From Pseudomonas sp. MUP55 (GTDB lineage: Bacteria; Pseudomonadota; Gammaproteobacteria; Pseudomonadales; Pseudomonadaceae): 64,000 bases of DNA. Below the pieces are notes generated by a model, which worked only from the letters and a program-made list of their open reading frames with translations, was not told the DNA's origin and ran no database searches. Of this stretch, positions 8,854 through 20,720 are shown piece by piece. A program made the translations under genes and the position numbers. The stretch covers positions 1,674,001 through 1,738,000 of the forward strand of contig NZ_CP138214.1 in NCBI RefSeq assembly GCF_034043515.1. The letters are read 5' to 3'. Positions within the stretch are counted from its first letter, which is position 1. Each line of letters opens with the position of its first letter.

Positions 8854-10032
8854 TCACTTGGACAGAAAGCGCATGCCTTCTTCCAAACCGCGCAACGTCA
8901 GCGGATACATCTGGTCTTCCACCAACTCCCGCACGATTCCCGTCGATGCCGTGTACCCCCAGGTGTCCTTGGGATAGGGGTTTATCCAGATCAGCTTCTT
9001 GTACTTGGCCATGAAGCGCTGCATCCACACGTAACCAGGCTCCTCGTTCCAGTGCTCGACGCTGCCGCCGGCCTGGGTGATCTCGTAGGGCGCCATGGAC
9101 GCGTCGCCAATGAAGATCACCTTGTAGTCAGCGCCGTACTTGTGCAGCAGGTCCTGGGTGGAGGTGCGTTCCGAGGTGCGGCGCTGGTTGTTCTTCCAGA
9201 CCGACTCGTACACGAAGTTATGGAAGTAGAAGTACTCCACGTGCTTGAACTCGGTCTTGCACGCGGAGAACAGCTCTTCGCAGATCTTCACATGGGCGTC
9301 CATCGAGCCGCCGATATCGAACAGCAGCAACAGCTTGATGGTGTTGCGCCGCTCCGGGCGCATCTGGATATTCAGCAGCCCGGCGTCGCGCGCGGTGTGG
9401 TCGATGGTGCCATCGATGTCCAGCTCTTCGGCCGCGCCCTGGCGGGCAAACTTGCGCAGGCGGCGCAGGGCGATCTTGATGTTGCGCGTGCCGAGTTCCA
9501 CCTGATCGTCGAGGTTCTTGTACTCGCGCTGGTCCCATACCTTCACCGCCTTGCCCTGGCGCTTGCCGGCATCGCCGACGCGAATGCCTTCCGGGTTGTA
9601 GCCGCCGGAGCCGAAGGGGCTGGTGCCGCCGGTGCCGATCCACTTGTTGCCGCCGGCGTCGCGTTCCTTCTGTTCTTCCAGGCGTTTCTTGAATTCCTCA
9701 ATCAGTTTGTCGAGGCCGCCGAGGGACTGGATCTGCGCGCGTTCTTCATCGCTCAGCGAACGTTCGAATTCCTTGCGCAGCCACTCTTCGGGGATCAGCG
9801 CCTGCAGGTGATCGTCGAGTTTTTCCAGGCCATTGAAGTAGGCGCCGAAAGCCCGGTCGAACTTGTCGAAATGCCGTTCATCCTTGACCAGGATCGCCCG
9901 CGCCAAGTAGTAGAACTCGTCCATATCGGCGAAGGTTACGCGCTGTTTCAGCGCGTTGATCAGGTCGAGCAGCTCGCGCACCGACACCGGCACCTTGGCG
10001 GCCCGCATTTCGTTGAACAGGTTGAGCAGCAT
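8854..10032 (-). CDS. VWA domain protein (CoxE-like), partner of the MoxR ATPase
   Basis: A 392-residue protein. The N-terminal ~200 residues are helical and charged (EEFKKRLEEQKERD). The C-terminal half is a von Willebrand factor A domain with the metal-binding DIGGSMD (DxGxS) near residue 240. Its start overlaps the stop of the MoxR ATPase by one base, so the two form one unit. In known MoxR-VWA pairs the ATPase and VWA protein together remodel or insert cofactors into a client. No client gene sits next to this pair, so its target is unknown. Confidence 0.85.
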   Translation of the reverse strand: MLLNLFNEMRAAKVPVSVRELLDLINALKQRVTFADMDEFYYLARAILVKDERHFDKFDRAFGAYFNGLEKLDDHLQALIPEEWLRKEFERSLSDEERAQIQSLGGLDKLIEEFKKRLEEQKERDAGGNKWIGTGGTSPFGSGGYNPEGIRVGDAGKRQGKAVKVWDQREYKNLDDQVELGTRNIKIALRRLRKFARQGAAEELDIDGTIDHTARDAGLLNIQMRPERRNTIKLLLLFDIGGSMDAHVKICEELFSACKTEFKHVEYFYFHNFVYESVWKNNQRRTSERTSTQDLLHKYGADYKVIFIGDASMAPYEITQAGGSVEHWNEEPGYVWMQRFMAKYKKLIWINPYPKDTWGYTASTGIVRELVEDQMYPLTLRGLEEGMRFLSK

Positions 10033-10877
10033 CAGCGATTACCGCGACGGCTCATGAACGCCAGACGCTCCAGCAATTGTACGTCCTGCTCGTTCTTCAC
10101 CAGGGCGCCGGCCAGCGGCGGGATGGCTTTGGTCGGGTCGCGTTCGCGCAGCACGGCTTCGCCGATATTGTCGGCCATCAGCAGCTTGAGCCAGTCCACC
10201 AGTTCGGAGGTGGAAGGCTTCTTCTTCAGGCCCGGGACCTTGCGCACATCGAAGAACACGTCCAGCGCTTCGCTGACCAGGTCTTTCTTGATGTCGGGGT
10301 AGTGCACATCGACGATTTTCTGCAGGGTCGTGCGGTCGGGGAAGGCGATGTAGTGGAAGAAGCAGCGACGCAGGAATGCGTCCGGCAGCTCTTTCTCGTT
10401 GTTGGACGTAATGATGATGATCGGGCGTTTTTTGGCCTTGATGGTCTCGTCGATCTCGTAGACGTAGAACTCCATCTTGTCGAGTTCCTGCAACAGGTCG
10501 TTGGGGAATTCGATGTCGGCCTTGTCGATTTCGTCGATCAACAGAATCACCCGCTCATCGGACTCGAAGGCTTCCCAGAGCTTGCCCTTCTTCAGGTAAT
10601 TGCGCACGTCGTGCACTTTGTCCACCCCCAACTGCGAGTCGCGCAGGCGGCTGACCGCGTCATACTCGTAGAGACCCTGATGGGCCTTGGTGGTGGACTT
10701 GATGTGCCAGGTGATCAATTTGGCGCCAAAGGACTCGGCCAGTTGCTCGGCGAGCATGGTCTTGCCGGTACCCGGTTCGCCCTTGACCAACAGCGGCCGC
10801 TCCAGGGTGATGGCGGCGTTGACGGCCAGTTTCAGGTCATCGGTAGCCACATAGGCCTGGGTGCCTTCGAACTTCAT
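10032..10877 (-). CDS. MoxR family AAA+ ATPase
   Basis: A 281-residue AAA+ ATPase with Walker A GEPGTGKT near residue 37, Walker B VILLIDEIDKAD near residue 107, sensor 1 IITSNN and an arginine-finger region FLRRCF. It is the first gene of a two-gene unit with the VWA protein. MoxR enzymes act as chaperones in maturation of metalloenzymes or in envelope stress responses; which applies here cannot be seen. Confidence 0.9.
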   Translation of the reverse strand: MKFEGTQAYVATDDLKLAVNAAITLERPLLVKGEPGTGKTMLAEQLAESFGAKLITWHIKSTTKAHQGLYEYDAVSRLRDSQLGVDKVHDVRNYLKKGKLWEAFESDERVILLIDEIDKADIEFPNDLLQELDKMEFYVYEIDETIKAKKRPIIIITSNNEKELPDAFLRRCFFHYIAFPDRTTLQKIVDVHYPDIKKDLVSEALDVFFDVRKVPGLKKKPSTSELVDWLKLLMADNIGEAVLRERDPTKAIPPLAGALVKNEQDVQLLERLAFMSRRGNR

Positions 10878-10998
10878 CGGTCATTCCTCGAATTCATCAA
10901 TGCCCGACTATACCGCGCAGCCCCGGCGACTGTGAACGCAGACGGGTTATTCAGTCTCTGAATGGCCGGTCACTTCAATCTTCTAGTCAATGGGGAAA

Positions 10999-11086
10999 TG
11001 TGGGAGGGGGCTTGCCCCCGATAGCAGTGTGTCAGGTTTATAGCTGTACCTGATGCACCGCCATCGGGGGCAAGCCCCCTCCCACA
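10999..11086. repeat. REPIN A3
   Basis: Inverted REP pair with perfect GGGGGCTTGCCCCC cores, ending 3 bp before the stop codon of the DUF748 gene and upstream of the MoxR gene. Confidence 0.9.
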
Positions 11087-11089
11087 GTT

Positions 11090-12166
11090 TTAATCGGCGC
11101 TGGGCTTGGGTTGTTCATAGCGCGCATTGAACGCCTGGATAAACCCGTTGCGCAGAATCGCGATCACTGCGGAAAACGCGCTGACATTTTGCTGATGCAC
11201 GCTTCCGCTCAGCTCCACGCGGGTGGCGAACTGGTTTTTGCGCTGGTTCTTCAACACCGTCTCGCTGGCGCCGACCACGGCCTCCCAGATCGAGCGGAAG
11301 ATGTTCTTGTCTTTGTTTTCCACGTCCTGCTGCCAGTCGAATACCTCGACATCACGCAGCAGCGGCTTGATATAGCCGGTCAGTTGGCCTTTTTCCGCCT
11401 GGGCTTCGACCACCACGTCGCCGGTTCCGGCCTTGAAGTCGAATTTGCCATAGGCCGAAGCAAAGTCATTCATGCGCTTGAGTTGCAGGTCGCGGGCGCG
11501 AAAGCGCAGTTCAAACTCTTCGAAATCGCTCAGCGGGTCAAAGGTGGCGTTGGCTTCCAGCGGCGCCTGGCCTTGCAACAATGCCTTGCCTTCAAAGCGC
11601 GCGTCACGCTTGCCTTCCACGTCCACCACGTTGGTCAGGTTGTAGAAGCTGGCGTTGACCCCGGTGGCGTTGATGTTGACCTTGGGTGTGGAGTTGAAAT
11701 TATGAAAGGCGATCTTGCCGTCTTCGATGCGCACCTCGTTGAGGGTGATCGGCAGCAGCTTGCTCAGTTGTTCCTGCCAGTCGGTGCCTTTACCGGTCTG
11801 GGATGCCTGCTTGTTGGCGCCACCGTCGACAAAATTGACCTCTGGCCGCACGAAATGCCCCTCGGCCACCACCGCATGGTCGTACCACAGTGAATGCCAG
11901 CTCACCGCGAACTCGATCAGCGGAGCCTTGACGAACGGCACCGGCACCTTGCCGTCCACCTTGACGATCTGCAGGCCGTTGATCCGGTAGGCGCCGCGCC
12001 ATAAAGCCAGGTCCACGTCGGCAATTTCGCCACGGTAATCGCCCATGTCGGCGAGCTTTTCATTCAGGTAGTTGCGCACCAGGTAAGGCAGCGCGATGTT
12101 CACGGCAACCAGGACCAGCACCAGCCCGGCGACGGTCCAGAGCGGCCAACTGTAGCGACGTTTCAT
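11090..12166 (-). CDS. DUF748 domain (AsmA-like) envelope protein
   Basis: A 358-residue protein with one N-terminal membrane anchor (residues ~7-28, PLWTVAGLVLVLVAVNIALP). A long beta-rich periplasmic region with the DUF748 pattern follows, for example WYDHAVVAEGHFVRPEVNF. These proteins resemble the AsmA/TamB group and are thought to act in the envelope, possibly in lipid or outer-membrane protein traffic. The ATG at 12166 was chosen because AAGGAG lies just upstream; an earlier in-frame ATG at 12280 would add unrelated sequence. It is divergent from cysK. Confidence 0.82.
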   Translation of the reverse strand: MKRRYSWPLWTVAGLVLVLVAVNIALPYLVRNYLNEKLADMGDYRGEIADVDLALWRGAYRINGLQIVKVDGKVPVPFVKAPLIEFAVSWHSLWYDHAVVAEGHFVRPEVNFVDGGANKQASQTGKGTDWQEQLSKLLPITLNEVRIEDGKIAFHNFNSTPKVNINATGVNASFYNLTNVVDVEGKRDARFEGKALLQGQAPLEANATFDPLSDFEEFELRFRARDLQLKRMNDFASAYGKFDFKAGTGDVVVEAQAEKGQLTGYIKPLLRDVEVFDWQQDVENKDKNIFRSIWEAVVGASETVLKNQRKNQFATRVELSGSVHQQNVSAFSAVIAILRNGFIQAFNARYEQPKPSAD

Positions 12167-12291
12167 GGGGCAGTTCTCCTTGCTCGTAGGAGATGGACTG
12201 CTGTAGGAGGCGCAACGTTCCTCCGACTGGACGCCTAGTGGCACGAGGCATACCCTTGGGGCCTTTCCGACATTGCCCAATAGGACCCGTC

Positions 12292-13266
12292 ATGAGCCGC
12301 ATCTTTGCAGACAACGCGCACTCCATCGGTAATACGCCCCTGGTGCAGATCAACCGCATCGCACCGCGCGGGGTCACCATCCTGGCCAAGATCGAGGGGC
12401 GTAATCCAGGCTACTCGGTGAAGTGCCGCATTGGCGCCAACATGATCTGGGACGCGGAAAGCAGCGGCAAACTCAAGCCGGGCATGACCATTGTCGAACC
12501 TACTTCCGGCAATACCGGCATCGGCCTGGCGTTCGTGGCGGCGGCGCGCGGTTACAAGCTGCTGCTGACGATGCCTGCGTCCATGAGCATCGAGCGCCGT
12601 AAGGTGCTCAAGGCCCTGGGTGCCGAGCTGGTGCTGACCGAACCGGCCAAAGGCATGAAAGGCGCGATTGAAAAGGCGGCTGACATTGTCGCCGGCGACC
12701 CCGGCACCTATTTCATGCCGGCGCAGTTTGAAAACCCGGCAAACCCTGTCATCCACGAGAAAACCACCGGCCCGGAAATCTGGAACGACACCGATGGCGC
12801 CGTGGACGTGCTGGTAGCGGGCGTGGGCACCGGCGGCACCATCACCGGGGTGTCGCGTTATATCAAACACACGGCGGGCAAGCCGATCCTGTCGGTGGCG
12901 GTGGAGCCGCTCGTGTCGCCGGTGATCACCCAGGCGCTGGCCGGCGACGAAATCAAGCCCAGCCCGCACAAGATTCAGGGCATTGGCGCCGGTTTCGTGC
13001 CGAAAAACCTCGACCTGTCGATAGTCGATCGCGTGGAACTGGTTACCGACGAAGAATCCAAGGCCATGGCTCGGCGCTTGATGCAGGAAGAAGGCATTTT
13101 GTGCGGCATCTCCTGCGGCGCCGCGATGGCCGTGGCGGTGCGCCTGGCCGAAAAACCGGAAATGCTAGGCAAGACCATCGTGGTGATCCTGCCGGACTCG
13201 GGGGAGCGCTACCTGTCGAGCATGCTGTTCAGCGATTTGTTCACCGAGCAGGAAAACCAGGCTTGA
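12292..13266 (+). CDS. cysK: Cysteine synthase A (O-acetylserine sulfhydrylase)
   Basis: A 324-residue PLP enzyme that makes cysteine from O-acetylserine and sulfide. The PLP lysine lies in YSVKCRIG near residue 42, the substrate loop is PTSGNTGIG near residue 68, and the phosphate-binding glycine loop is [10 protein letters not shown] near 178. The length and the start [17 protein letters not shown] fit CysK rather than the shorter CysM. It stands alone, divergent from the DUF748 gene, with a REPIN 6 nt after the stop. Confidence 0.93.
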   Translation: MSRIFADNAHSIGNTPLVQINRIAPRGVTILAKIEGRNPGYSVKCRIGANMIWDAESSGKLKPGMTIVEPTSGNTGIGLAFVAAARGYKLLLTMPASMSIERRKVLKALGAELVLTEPAKGMKGAIEKAADIVAGDPGTYFMPAQFENPANPVIHEKTTGPEIWNDTDGAVDVLVAGVGTGGTITGVSRYIKHTAGKPILSVAVEPLVSPVITQALAGDEIKPSPHKIQGIGAGFVPKNLDLSIVDRVELVTDEESKAMARRLMQEEGILCGISCGAAMAVAVRLAEKPEMLGKTIVVILPDSGERYLSSMLFSDLFTEQENQA

Positions 13267-13271
13267 GCCTC

Positions 13272-13371
13272 TGTAGGCGCGAGCTTGCTCGCGAAGATCG
13301 CCAACGTTAACGCGGGTTTGCTGGCTTAGCGCGGCGCTCTCGGGTTTTTCGCGAGCAAGCTCGCTCCTACA
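13272..13371. repeat. REPIN B1 (GCGAGCTTGCTCGC family)
   Basis: Inverted pair of TGTAGGAGCGAGCTTGCTCG-type arms about 52 bp apart, beginning 6 nt after the cysK stop. The left arm reads TGTAGGCGCG, one base off the family consensus. Confidence 0.9.
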
Positions 13372-13502
13372 GCAGCAGGGCGACGGCGGGTTGATTCAGG
13401 TCAGGCGGTTTGCCGAGGCCTTCTGCATAATGACCCAAATGTTTATCATGACCGGCTGTTACGTCTGCTGTTGGCCAGGCGCTTATTTCCAGGAGTTGCT
13501 GC

Positions 13503-14441
13503 ATGACCTTTTCTTTGGCCGCCAAACTGTCGGTGTTGCTGCTGTTTATCGGCAGCACGCTGTATGTGCACCTGCGCGGCAAGGCCCGTTTGCCGATGTT
13601 GCGCCAGTTCGTCAACCATTCGGCGCTGTTCGCCCCCTATAACGCCTTGATGTACCTGTTTTCCGCGGTGCCGTCCAAGCCCTACCTGGACCGCAGCAAG
13701 TTCCCGGAACTGGATGTGCTCAAGGACAATTGGGAAGTGATCCGCGAAGAGGCCATGCACCTGTTCGACGAGGGCTACATCCGCGCCGCCGAAAAGAACA
13801 ACGATGCCGGTTTCGGCTCGTTCTTCAAGAAGGGCTGGAAGCGCTTCTACCTCAAGTGGTACGACAAACCCCTGCCATCGGCCGAGGCCCTGTGCCCGAA
13901 AACCGTGGCGCTGGTCAGCAGTATCCCCAACGTCAAGGGCGCGATGTTCGCGCTGTTGCCGGGCGGCAGCCACTTGAACCCGCACCGCGACCCGTTCGCC
14001 GGCTCCCTGCGCTATCACCTGGGCCTGTCCACGCCGAACTCCGACGACTGCCGCATCTTCGTCGACGGCCAGGTCTACGCCTGGCGCGACGGTGAAGACG
14101 TGATGTTCGACGAAACCTATGTGCACTGGGTGAAAAACGAAACGGATAAAACCCGCGTGATCCTGTTCTGCGACATCGAACGCCCGCTGAGCAACCGCGT
14201 GATGACCCGCGTCAACCGTTGGGTCAGCAAGCAGCTGGGGCGTGCGACCGCGCCGCAGAACCTGGACGACGAACGCGTGGGTGGGATCAACCAGGCGTAT
14301 GCCTGGAGCAAGACCTTCAGCGACAAGTTCAGCGGCCAGGTCAAACAATGGAAGCGCAAGCACCCCAAGGCCTACCGCATCGCGCGCCCGGTGTTGGCGG
14401 TGGTTGTGCTGGTACTACTGTGGAAGTGGCTGTTCGGCTGA
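13503..14441 (+). CDS. lpxO: LpxO-like aspartyl/asparaginyl beta-hydroxylase family lipid A hydroxylase
   Basis: A 312-residue Fe(II)/2-oxoglutarate dioxygenase. N-terminal (residues 3-20) and C-terminal (RPVLAVVVLVLLWKWLFG) membrane segments place it at the inner membrane. The metal ligands appear as H and D in LNPHRDPFAGSLRYHLGL near residues 160-165, with a distal His in ETYVHWVKN. The layout matches LpxO, which 2-hydroxylates the secondary acyl chain of lipid A. Pseudomonas genomes often hold two LpxO-like genes and I cannot say which this is. It starts with an ATG after CAGGAG. Confidence 0.8.
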   Translation: MTFSLAAKLSVLLLFIGSTLYVHLRGKARLPMLRQFVNHSALFAPYNALMYLFSAVPSKPYLDRSKFPELDVLKDNWEVIREEAMHLFDEGYIRAAEKNNDAGFGSFFKKGWKRFYLKWYDKPLPSAEALCPKTVALVSSIPNVKGAMFALLPGGSHLNPHRDPFAGSLRYHLGLSTPNSDDCRIFVDGQVYAWRDGEDVMFDETYVHWVKNETDKTRVILFCDIERPLSNRVMTRVNRWVSKQLGRATAPQNLDDERVGGINQAYAWSKTFSDKFSGQVKQWKRKHPKAYRIARPVLAVVVLVLLWKWLFG

Positions 14442-14464
14442 TCTGAAATCTGGAATGCCATCAA

Positions 14465-14553
14465 TGTGGGAGGGGGCTTGCCCCCGATAGCGGTGGATCA
14501 GTCAGCTTATCTTCAGCTGACCCACTGCCATCGGGGGCAAGCCCCCTCCCACA
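14465..14553. repeat. REPIN A4
   Basis: Inverted REP pair with perfect GGGGGCTTGCCCCC cores, between the convergent ends of lpxO and acnA. Confidence 0.9.
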
Positions 14554-14571
14554 TTTGATCTCCAGTGTGGC

Positions 14572-17313
<2,742 letters not shown>

Positions 17314-17504
17314 TACACGACTCCTTTTGATCCGCACGGCCACGGACCTGACGGGACGAACAGAGCGTTCAACTTAGCGCGGTTTTGATTAGCAGGCTAA
17401 TAACTGGACTCTATGGTTAAGTCCAAGGTTCCGAACTCGGCTATCATGCGCGCGTTTTCATGACAGGTATTGCGATAGAGCAGTCCAGTTGCCAGGAGAT
17501 TCAA

Positions 17505-18581
17505 TTGAACACCCTTTTTATGCACTGCCGTCCGGGTTTTGAAGGCGAAGTCTGTTCCGAGATCGCGGAACACGCCGCGCGCCTGAACGTTTCCGGCTAC
17601 GCCAAGGCCAAGACCGGCAGCGCTTGCGCCGAATTCGTCTGCACTGAAGAAGACGGTGCGCAACGCCTGATGCACGGCCAGCGCTTCGCCGAGCTGATTT
17701 TTCCTCGGCAGTGGGCGCGCGGGGTGTTCATCGACCTGCCGGAAACCGACCGCATCAGCGTGATCCTCGCCCACCTGAGCCAATTCCCGGTGTGCGGCAG
17801 CTTGTGGCTGGAGATGGTTGACACCAACGACGGCAAGGAACTGTCGAACTTCTGCAAGAAATTCGAAGTGCACCTGCGCAAAGCCTTGCTGAACGCCGGC
17901 AAGCTGGTGGACGATCCGAGCAAGCCGCGCCTGCTGCTGACGTTCAAGAGCGGCCGCGAAGTGTTCATGGGCCTGGCTGAGTCGAACAACTCGGCGATGT
18001 GGCCGATGGGGATCCCGCGGTTGAAGTTCCCGCGTGAGGCGCCAAGCCGTTCGACCCTGAAGCTGGAAGAGGCCTGGCACCATTTCATTCCCCGCGAGCA
18101 ATGGGACGAGCGCCTGCACGGCGACATGACCGGTGTCGACCTGGGGGCCGCACCCGGTGGCTGGACCTGGCAGCTGGTCAACCGTGGCATGCTGGTGACC
18201 GCCATCGACAACGGCCCCATGGCCGAAAGCCTGATGGACACCGGCCTGGTGCAGCACTTGATGGCCGACGGCTTCACCTTCGTGCCCAAGCAGCCGGTGG
18301 ACTGGATGGTGTGCGACATCGTCGAGAAACCCGCGCGCAATGCGGCGTTGCTGGAAACCTGGATCGGTGAGGGCCATTGCCGCGAAGCGGTCGTCAACCT
18401 CAAACTGCCGATGAAGCAGCGTTATGCCGAAGTGAAGCGTTTGCTCGAACGCATCGAAGATGGCTTCAAGGCCCGCGGCATCCGTGTGGAGATCGGCTGC
18501 AAGCAGCTGTATCACGACCGCGAAGAAGTGACGTGCCACCTGCGTCGCCTCGTGGACGTCAAGAAACCCAAGAGACACTGA
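17505..18581 (+). CDS. rlmM: 23S rRNA (cytidine-2498-2'-O) methyltransferase RlmM
   Basis: A 358-residue protein. An N-terminal THUMP-like RNA-binding part (residues ~1-170) precedes a Rossmann methyltransferase with DLGAAPGGWTW near residue 213. The K-D-K-E type residues of 2'-O-methyltransferases fit DWMVCDIVEKP and NLKLPMK. The family start aligns with LNTLFMHCRPGFEGE, so I read a TTG start at 17505 with AGGAG six bases upstream; the ATG at 17460 would add 15 residues and has no clear ribosome site. Confidence 0.9.
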   Translation: MNTLFMHCRPGFEGEVCSEIAEHAARLNVSGYAKAKTGSACAEFVCTEEDGAQRLMHGQRFAELIFPRQWARGVFIDLPETDRISVILAHLSQFPVCGSLWLEMVDTNDGKELSNFCKKFEVHLRKALLNAGKLVDDPSKPRLLLTFKSGREVFMGLAESNNSAMWPMGIPRLKFPREAPSRSTLKLEEAWHHFIPREQWDERLHGDMTGVDLGAAPGGWTWQLVNRGMLVTAIDNGPMAESLMDTGLVQHLMADGFTFVPKQPVDWMVCDIVEKPARNAALLETWIGEGHCREAVVNLKLPMKQRYAEVKRLLERIEDGFKARGIRVEIGCKQLYHDREEVTCHLRRLVDVKKPKRH

Positions 18582-18588
18582 TATCCAA

Positions 18589-18678
18589 TGTGGGAGCTGG
18601 CTTGCCTGCGATAGCGGTATAACTGTCGAAATGTATGTTGAATGTGCCCCCGCCATCGGGGGCAAGCCCCCTCCCACA
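18589..18678. repeat. REPIN A5, chimeric
   Basis: The right arm is the usual CGGGGGCAAGCCCCC type. The left arm is GTGGGAGCTGGCTTGCCTGC, a different REP subtype. The two outer ends still pair (TGTGGGAG with CTCCCACA). It starts 8 nt after the rlmM stop and ends shortly before tusA. Confidence 0.85.
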
Positions 18679-18706
18679 CGGAGTCGGGTTCGTTTAGGAG
18701 TGAAGT

Positions 18707-18952
18707 ATGAGTCTTGAATTGCCCGTCGATGGCACCCTCGACGCCACCGGCCTCAATTGCCCGGAGCCGGTGATGATGCTGCACCAGCACATCCGTGACC
18801 TGCCTGCGGGCGGGCTGCTCAAGGTGATCGCGACCGACCCGTCGACCCGTCGCGATATCCCCAAGTTCTGCGTGTTCCTTGATCACGAACTGGTCGGTCA
18901 ACAGGAAGACGCCGGCACGTACCTTTACTGGATCCGCAAGAAAGCCGACTGA
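18707..18952 (+). CDS. tusA: Sulfur carrier protein TusA
   Basis: An 81-residue protein with the CPEP motif ([11 protein letters not shown]), whose Cys near residue 19 carries the persulfide. It relays sulfur from IscS to the TusBCD/E chain for 2-thiouridine at the tRNA wobble position and to other thiolation pathways. The length is exactly that of TusA. TTTAGGAGTGAAGT precedes the ATG, a strong ribosome site. It is flanked by REPINs on both sides. Confidence 0.92.
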   Translation: MSLELPVDGTLDATGLNCPEPVMMLHQHIRDLPAGGLLKVIATDPSTRRDIPKFCVFLDHELVGQQEDAGTYLYWIRKKAD

Positions 18953-18964
18953 CCGCCGACCCCT

Positions 18965-19062
18965 TGTAGGAGCGAGCTTGCTCGCGAAAAACGCTAACGA
19001 TAACGCAGCGCTTCTGGTTTAACGCGGTGCTCTCAGGTTTTTCGCGAGCAAGCTCGCCTACA
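18965..19062. repeat. REPIN B2, overlapping the MATE gene stop codon
   Basis: Inverted TGTAGGAGCGAGCTTGCTCG-type pair. The right arm ends ...CTCGCCTACA, and its CTA at 19058-19060 is the TAG stop of the minus-strand MATE gene. The right arm lacks a TC relative to the consensus CTCGCTCCTACA. Confidence 0.9.
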
Positions 19063-20461
19063 GTGTACGTGTGAGCGCGTTGCCTGCCCGAATGCGCCGG
19101 CGTGCACTGCGCGCCAGGCGCACCAGCAGCATGCCGGCCGCGCAACTCAGGCCGACGATCAGGCCCTGCCACAAGCCGCTTGGGCCGCTGGGTTCGCCCA
19201 GCCAGTTGGTCAGCCCCAGGGCATAGCCCACCGGCAAGCCCACGCCCCAATAGGCGAGCAGGGTCAGCAGCATGGTCACCCGGGTGTCCTGATAGCCGCG
19301 CAGCGCACCGGCAGCGGTCACCTGGATCGAGTCGGAGAACTGGAACAGCGCCGAGAACACAATCAGCGTCGAGGCCAGGTGGATAACCACCGGGTCGGGG
19401 GTGTAGATCGCCGCGATCTGCTCGCGAAACACCAGCATCAGGCTGCAGGACAGGAAGGCATAGGCCAGTGCGGTGCCCATGCCGACCCCGGCGGCGAAGC
19501 GCGCTTCACGCGGTTCGCCACGGCCCAAGGCCTGCCCGACACGCACGGTGATGGCCATGCTCAGGGAATAGGGAATCATGAACACCAATGAGCTGACATT
19601 CAGCGCGATCTGATGACCGGACACCACGGTGGCCCCCAGGCTGCCCAACAGCAGCGCGATCACCGCGAAGATGCTCGACTCGGCGAAGATCGCCACGCCA
19701 ATCGGCAGGCCGACACCCAGTACACGCTTGATCACCGTCCATTGCGGCCAGTCGAAACGCTTGAACAGCTCGCTGCTCTGATAGGCCGGGCCCCAACGGG
19801 TCCAGCCGGCCAGGCCAAGCATCATCACCCACATCGCAATTGCCGTGGCCCAGCCGCAGCCTACGCCGCCCATGGCCGGCAGGCCGAAGTGACCATAGAT
19901 GAAGATGTAGTTCAGCGGAATGTTCAGGGCCAGCCCGCACAAGCCCATGACCATGCTCGGCCGCGTCCGGCCCAGGCCATCACTGAAGCAGCGGAACACG
20001 TAGTACAAGGCAATGGCGGGCATCCCGGCCGCAATGCCCTGCAGGTAGCCCATGGACGGGGCGATCAGGTCGGGCTCGACCTTCATCGCGTGCAGCACCG
20101 GTTCGGCGCACAGCAGCAACAGTGCGCCGCACAAACCGACCACCAGGGCCAGCCACAATGACTGGCGCACCAAGGGACCGATTTCGTTGTACTGGCCGGC
20201 GCCGTAGCGCTGCGCGACTTTAGGGGTGGTGGCCAGCAGCGTGCCGGTCATCAACAGGTAGACCGGAATCCAGATCGAGTTACCCAGGCCAACCGCCGCC
20301 AGGTCCTTGGGGCTGACACGCCCGGCCATCACCGCATCGACAAAGCTCATTGCGGTGGTTGCCAGTTGGCCGATGATGATCGGCAGGGCCAGCGTCAGCA
20401 GGCCGCGCACTTCCCGGCTGATGCGGGCGGGGCGGGTGAGGGTAGCGGTGGCAGTGTTCAC
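19058..20461 (-). CDS. MATE family multidrug efflux protein (PmpM/NorM-like)
   Basis: A 467-residue, 12-helix cation-coupled exporter. The first helix region reads [18 protein letters not shown], and the conserved [13 protein letters not shown] and [10 protein letters not shown] segments match PmpM/NorM. Substrates of the family include fluoroquinolones and cationic dyes. The start is taken as the GTG at 20461 ([13 protein letters not shown]), where family similarity begins. The frame stays open upstream through a REPIN to 20722, but that part is repeat translation and not protein. Its stop codon lies inside REPIN B2. Confidence 0.9.
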   Translation of the reverse strand: MNTATATLTRPARISREVRGLLTLALPIIIGQLATTAMSFVDAVMAGRVSPKDLAAVGLGNSIWIPVYLLMTGTLLATTPKVAQRYGAGQYNEIGPLVRQSLWLALVVGLCGALLLLCAEPVLHAMKVEPDLIAPSMGYLQGIAAGMPAIALYYVFRCFSDGLGRTRPSMVMGLCGLALNIPLNYIFIYGHFGLPAMGGVGCGWATAIAMWVMMLGLAGWTRWGPAYQSSELFKRFDWPQWTVIKRVLGVGLPIGVAIFAESSIFAVIALLLGSLGATVVSGHQIALNVSSLVFMIPYSLSMAITVRVGQALGRGEPREARFAAGVGMGTALAYAFLSCSLMLVFREQIAAIYTPDPVVIHLASTLIVFSALFQFSDSIQVTAAGALRGYQDTRVTMLLTLLAYWGVGLPVGYALGLTNWLGEPSGPSGLWQGLIVGLSCAAGMLLVRLARSARRRIRAGNALTRTL

Positions 20462-20582
20462 GTACAGGCATCCGGTCAAGAGGCAGTTCCAGGGACCGCG
20501 GATTCTACGCCCTGACGCAACGGTCAGGAAAAAACCTATGTTGCTGATTTGTAATGCGGTATCGCAGGCACCTTGTAACCCC

Positions 20583-20671
20583 TGTGGGAGGGGGCTTGCC
20601 CCCGATAGCAATGGCTCAGTCACAAATGCATTAACTGACCCACCGCCATCGGGAGCAAGCCCCCTGCCACA
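20583..20671. repeat. REPIN A6 in a divergent promoter region
   Basis: Inverted REP pair whose right arm carries two changes (GGGAGCAAG and CCTGCCACA). Unlike most copies here it sits between two divergent start codons, those of the MATE gene and pdxB. Confidence 0.9.
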
Positions 20672-20720
20672 TTGGATCCCCACAAGGCTGTACACTGCTG
20701 ATCCGCCAAAGGAGCCTGCC

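Noticed and set aside
13439..13466. PhoP-box-like TGTTTA and TGTTAC upstream of lpxO
   Set aside because: The two half-sites start 17 bp apart rather than the required 11, and the second is imperfect.
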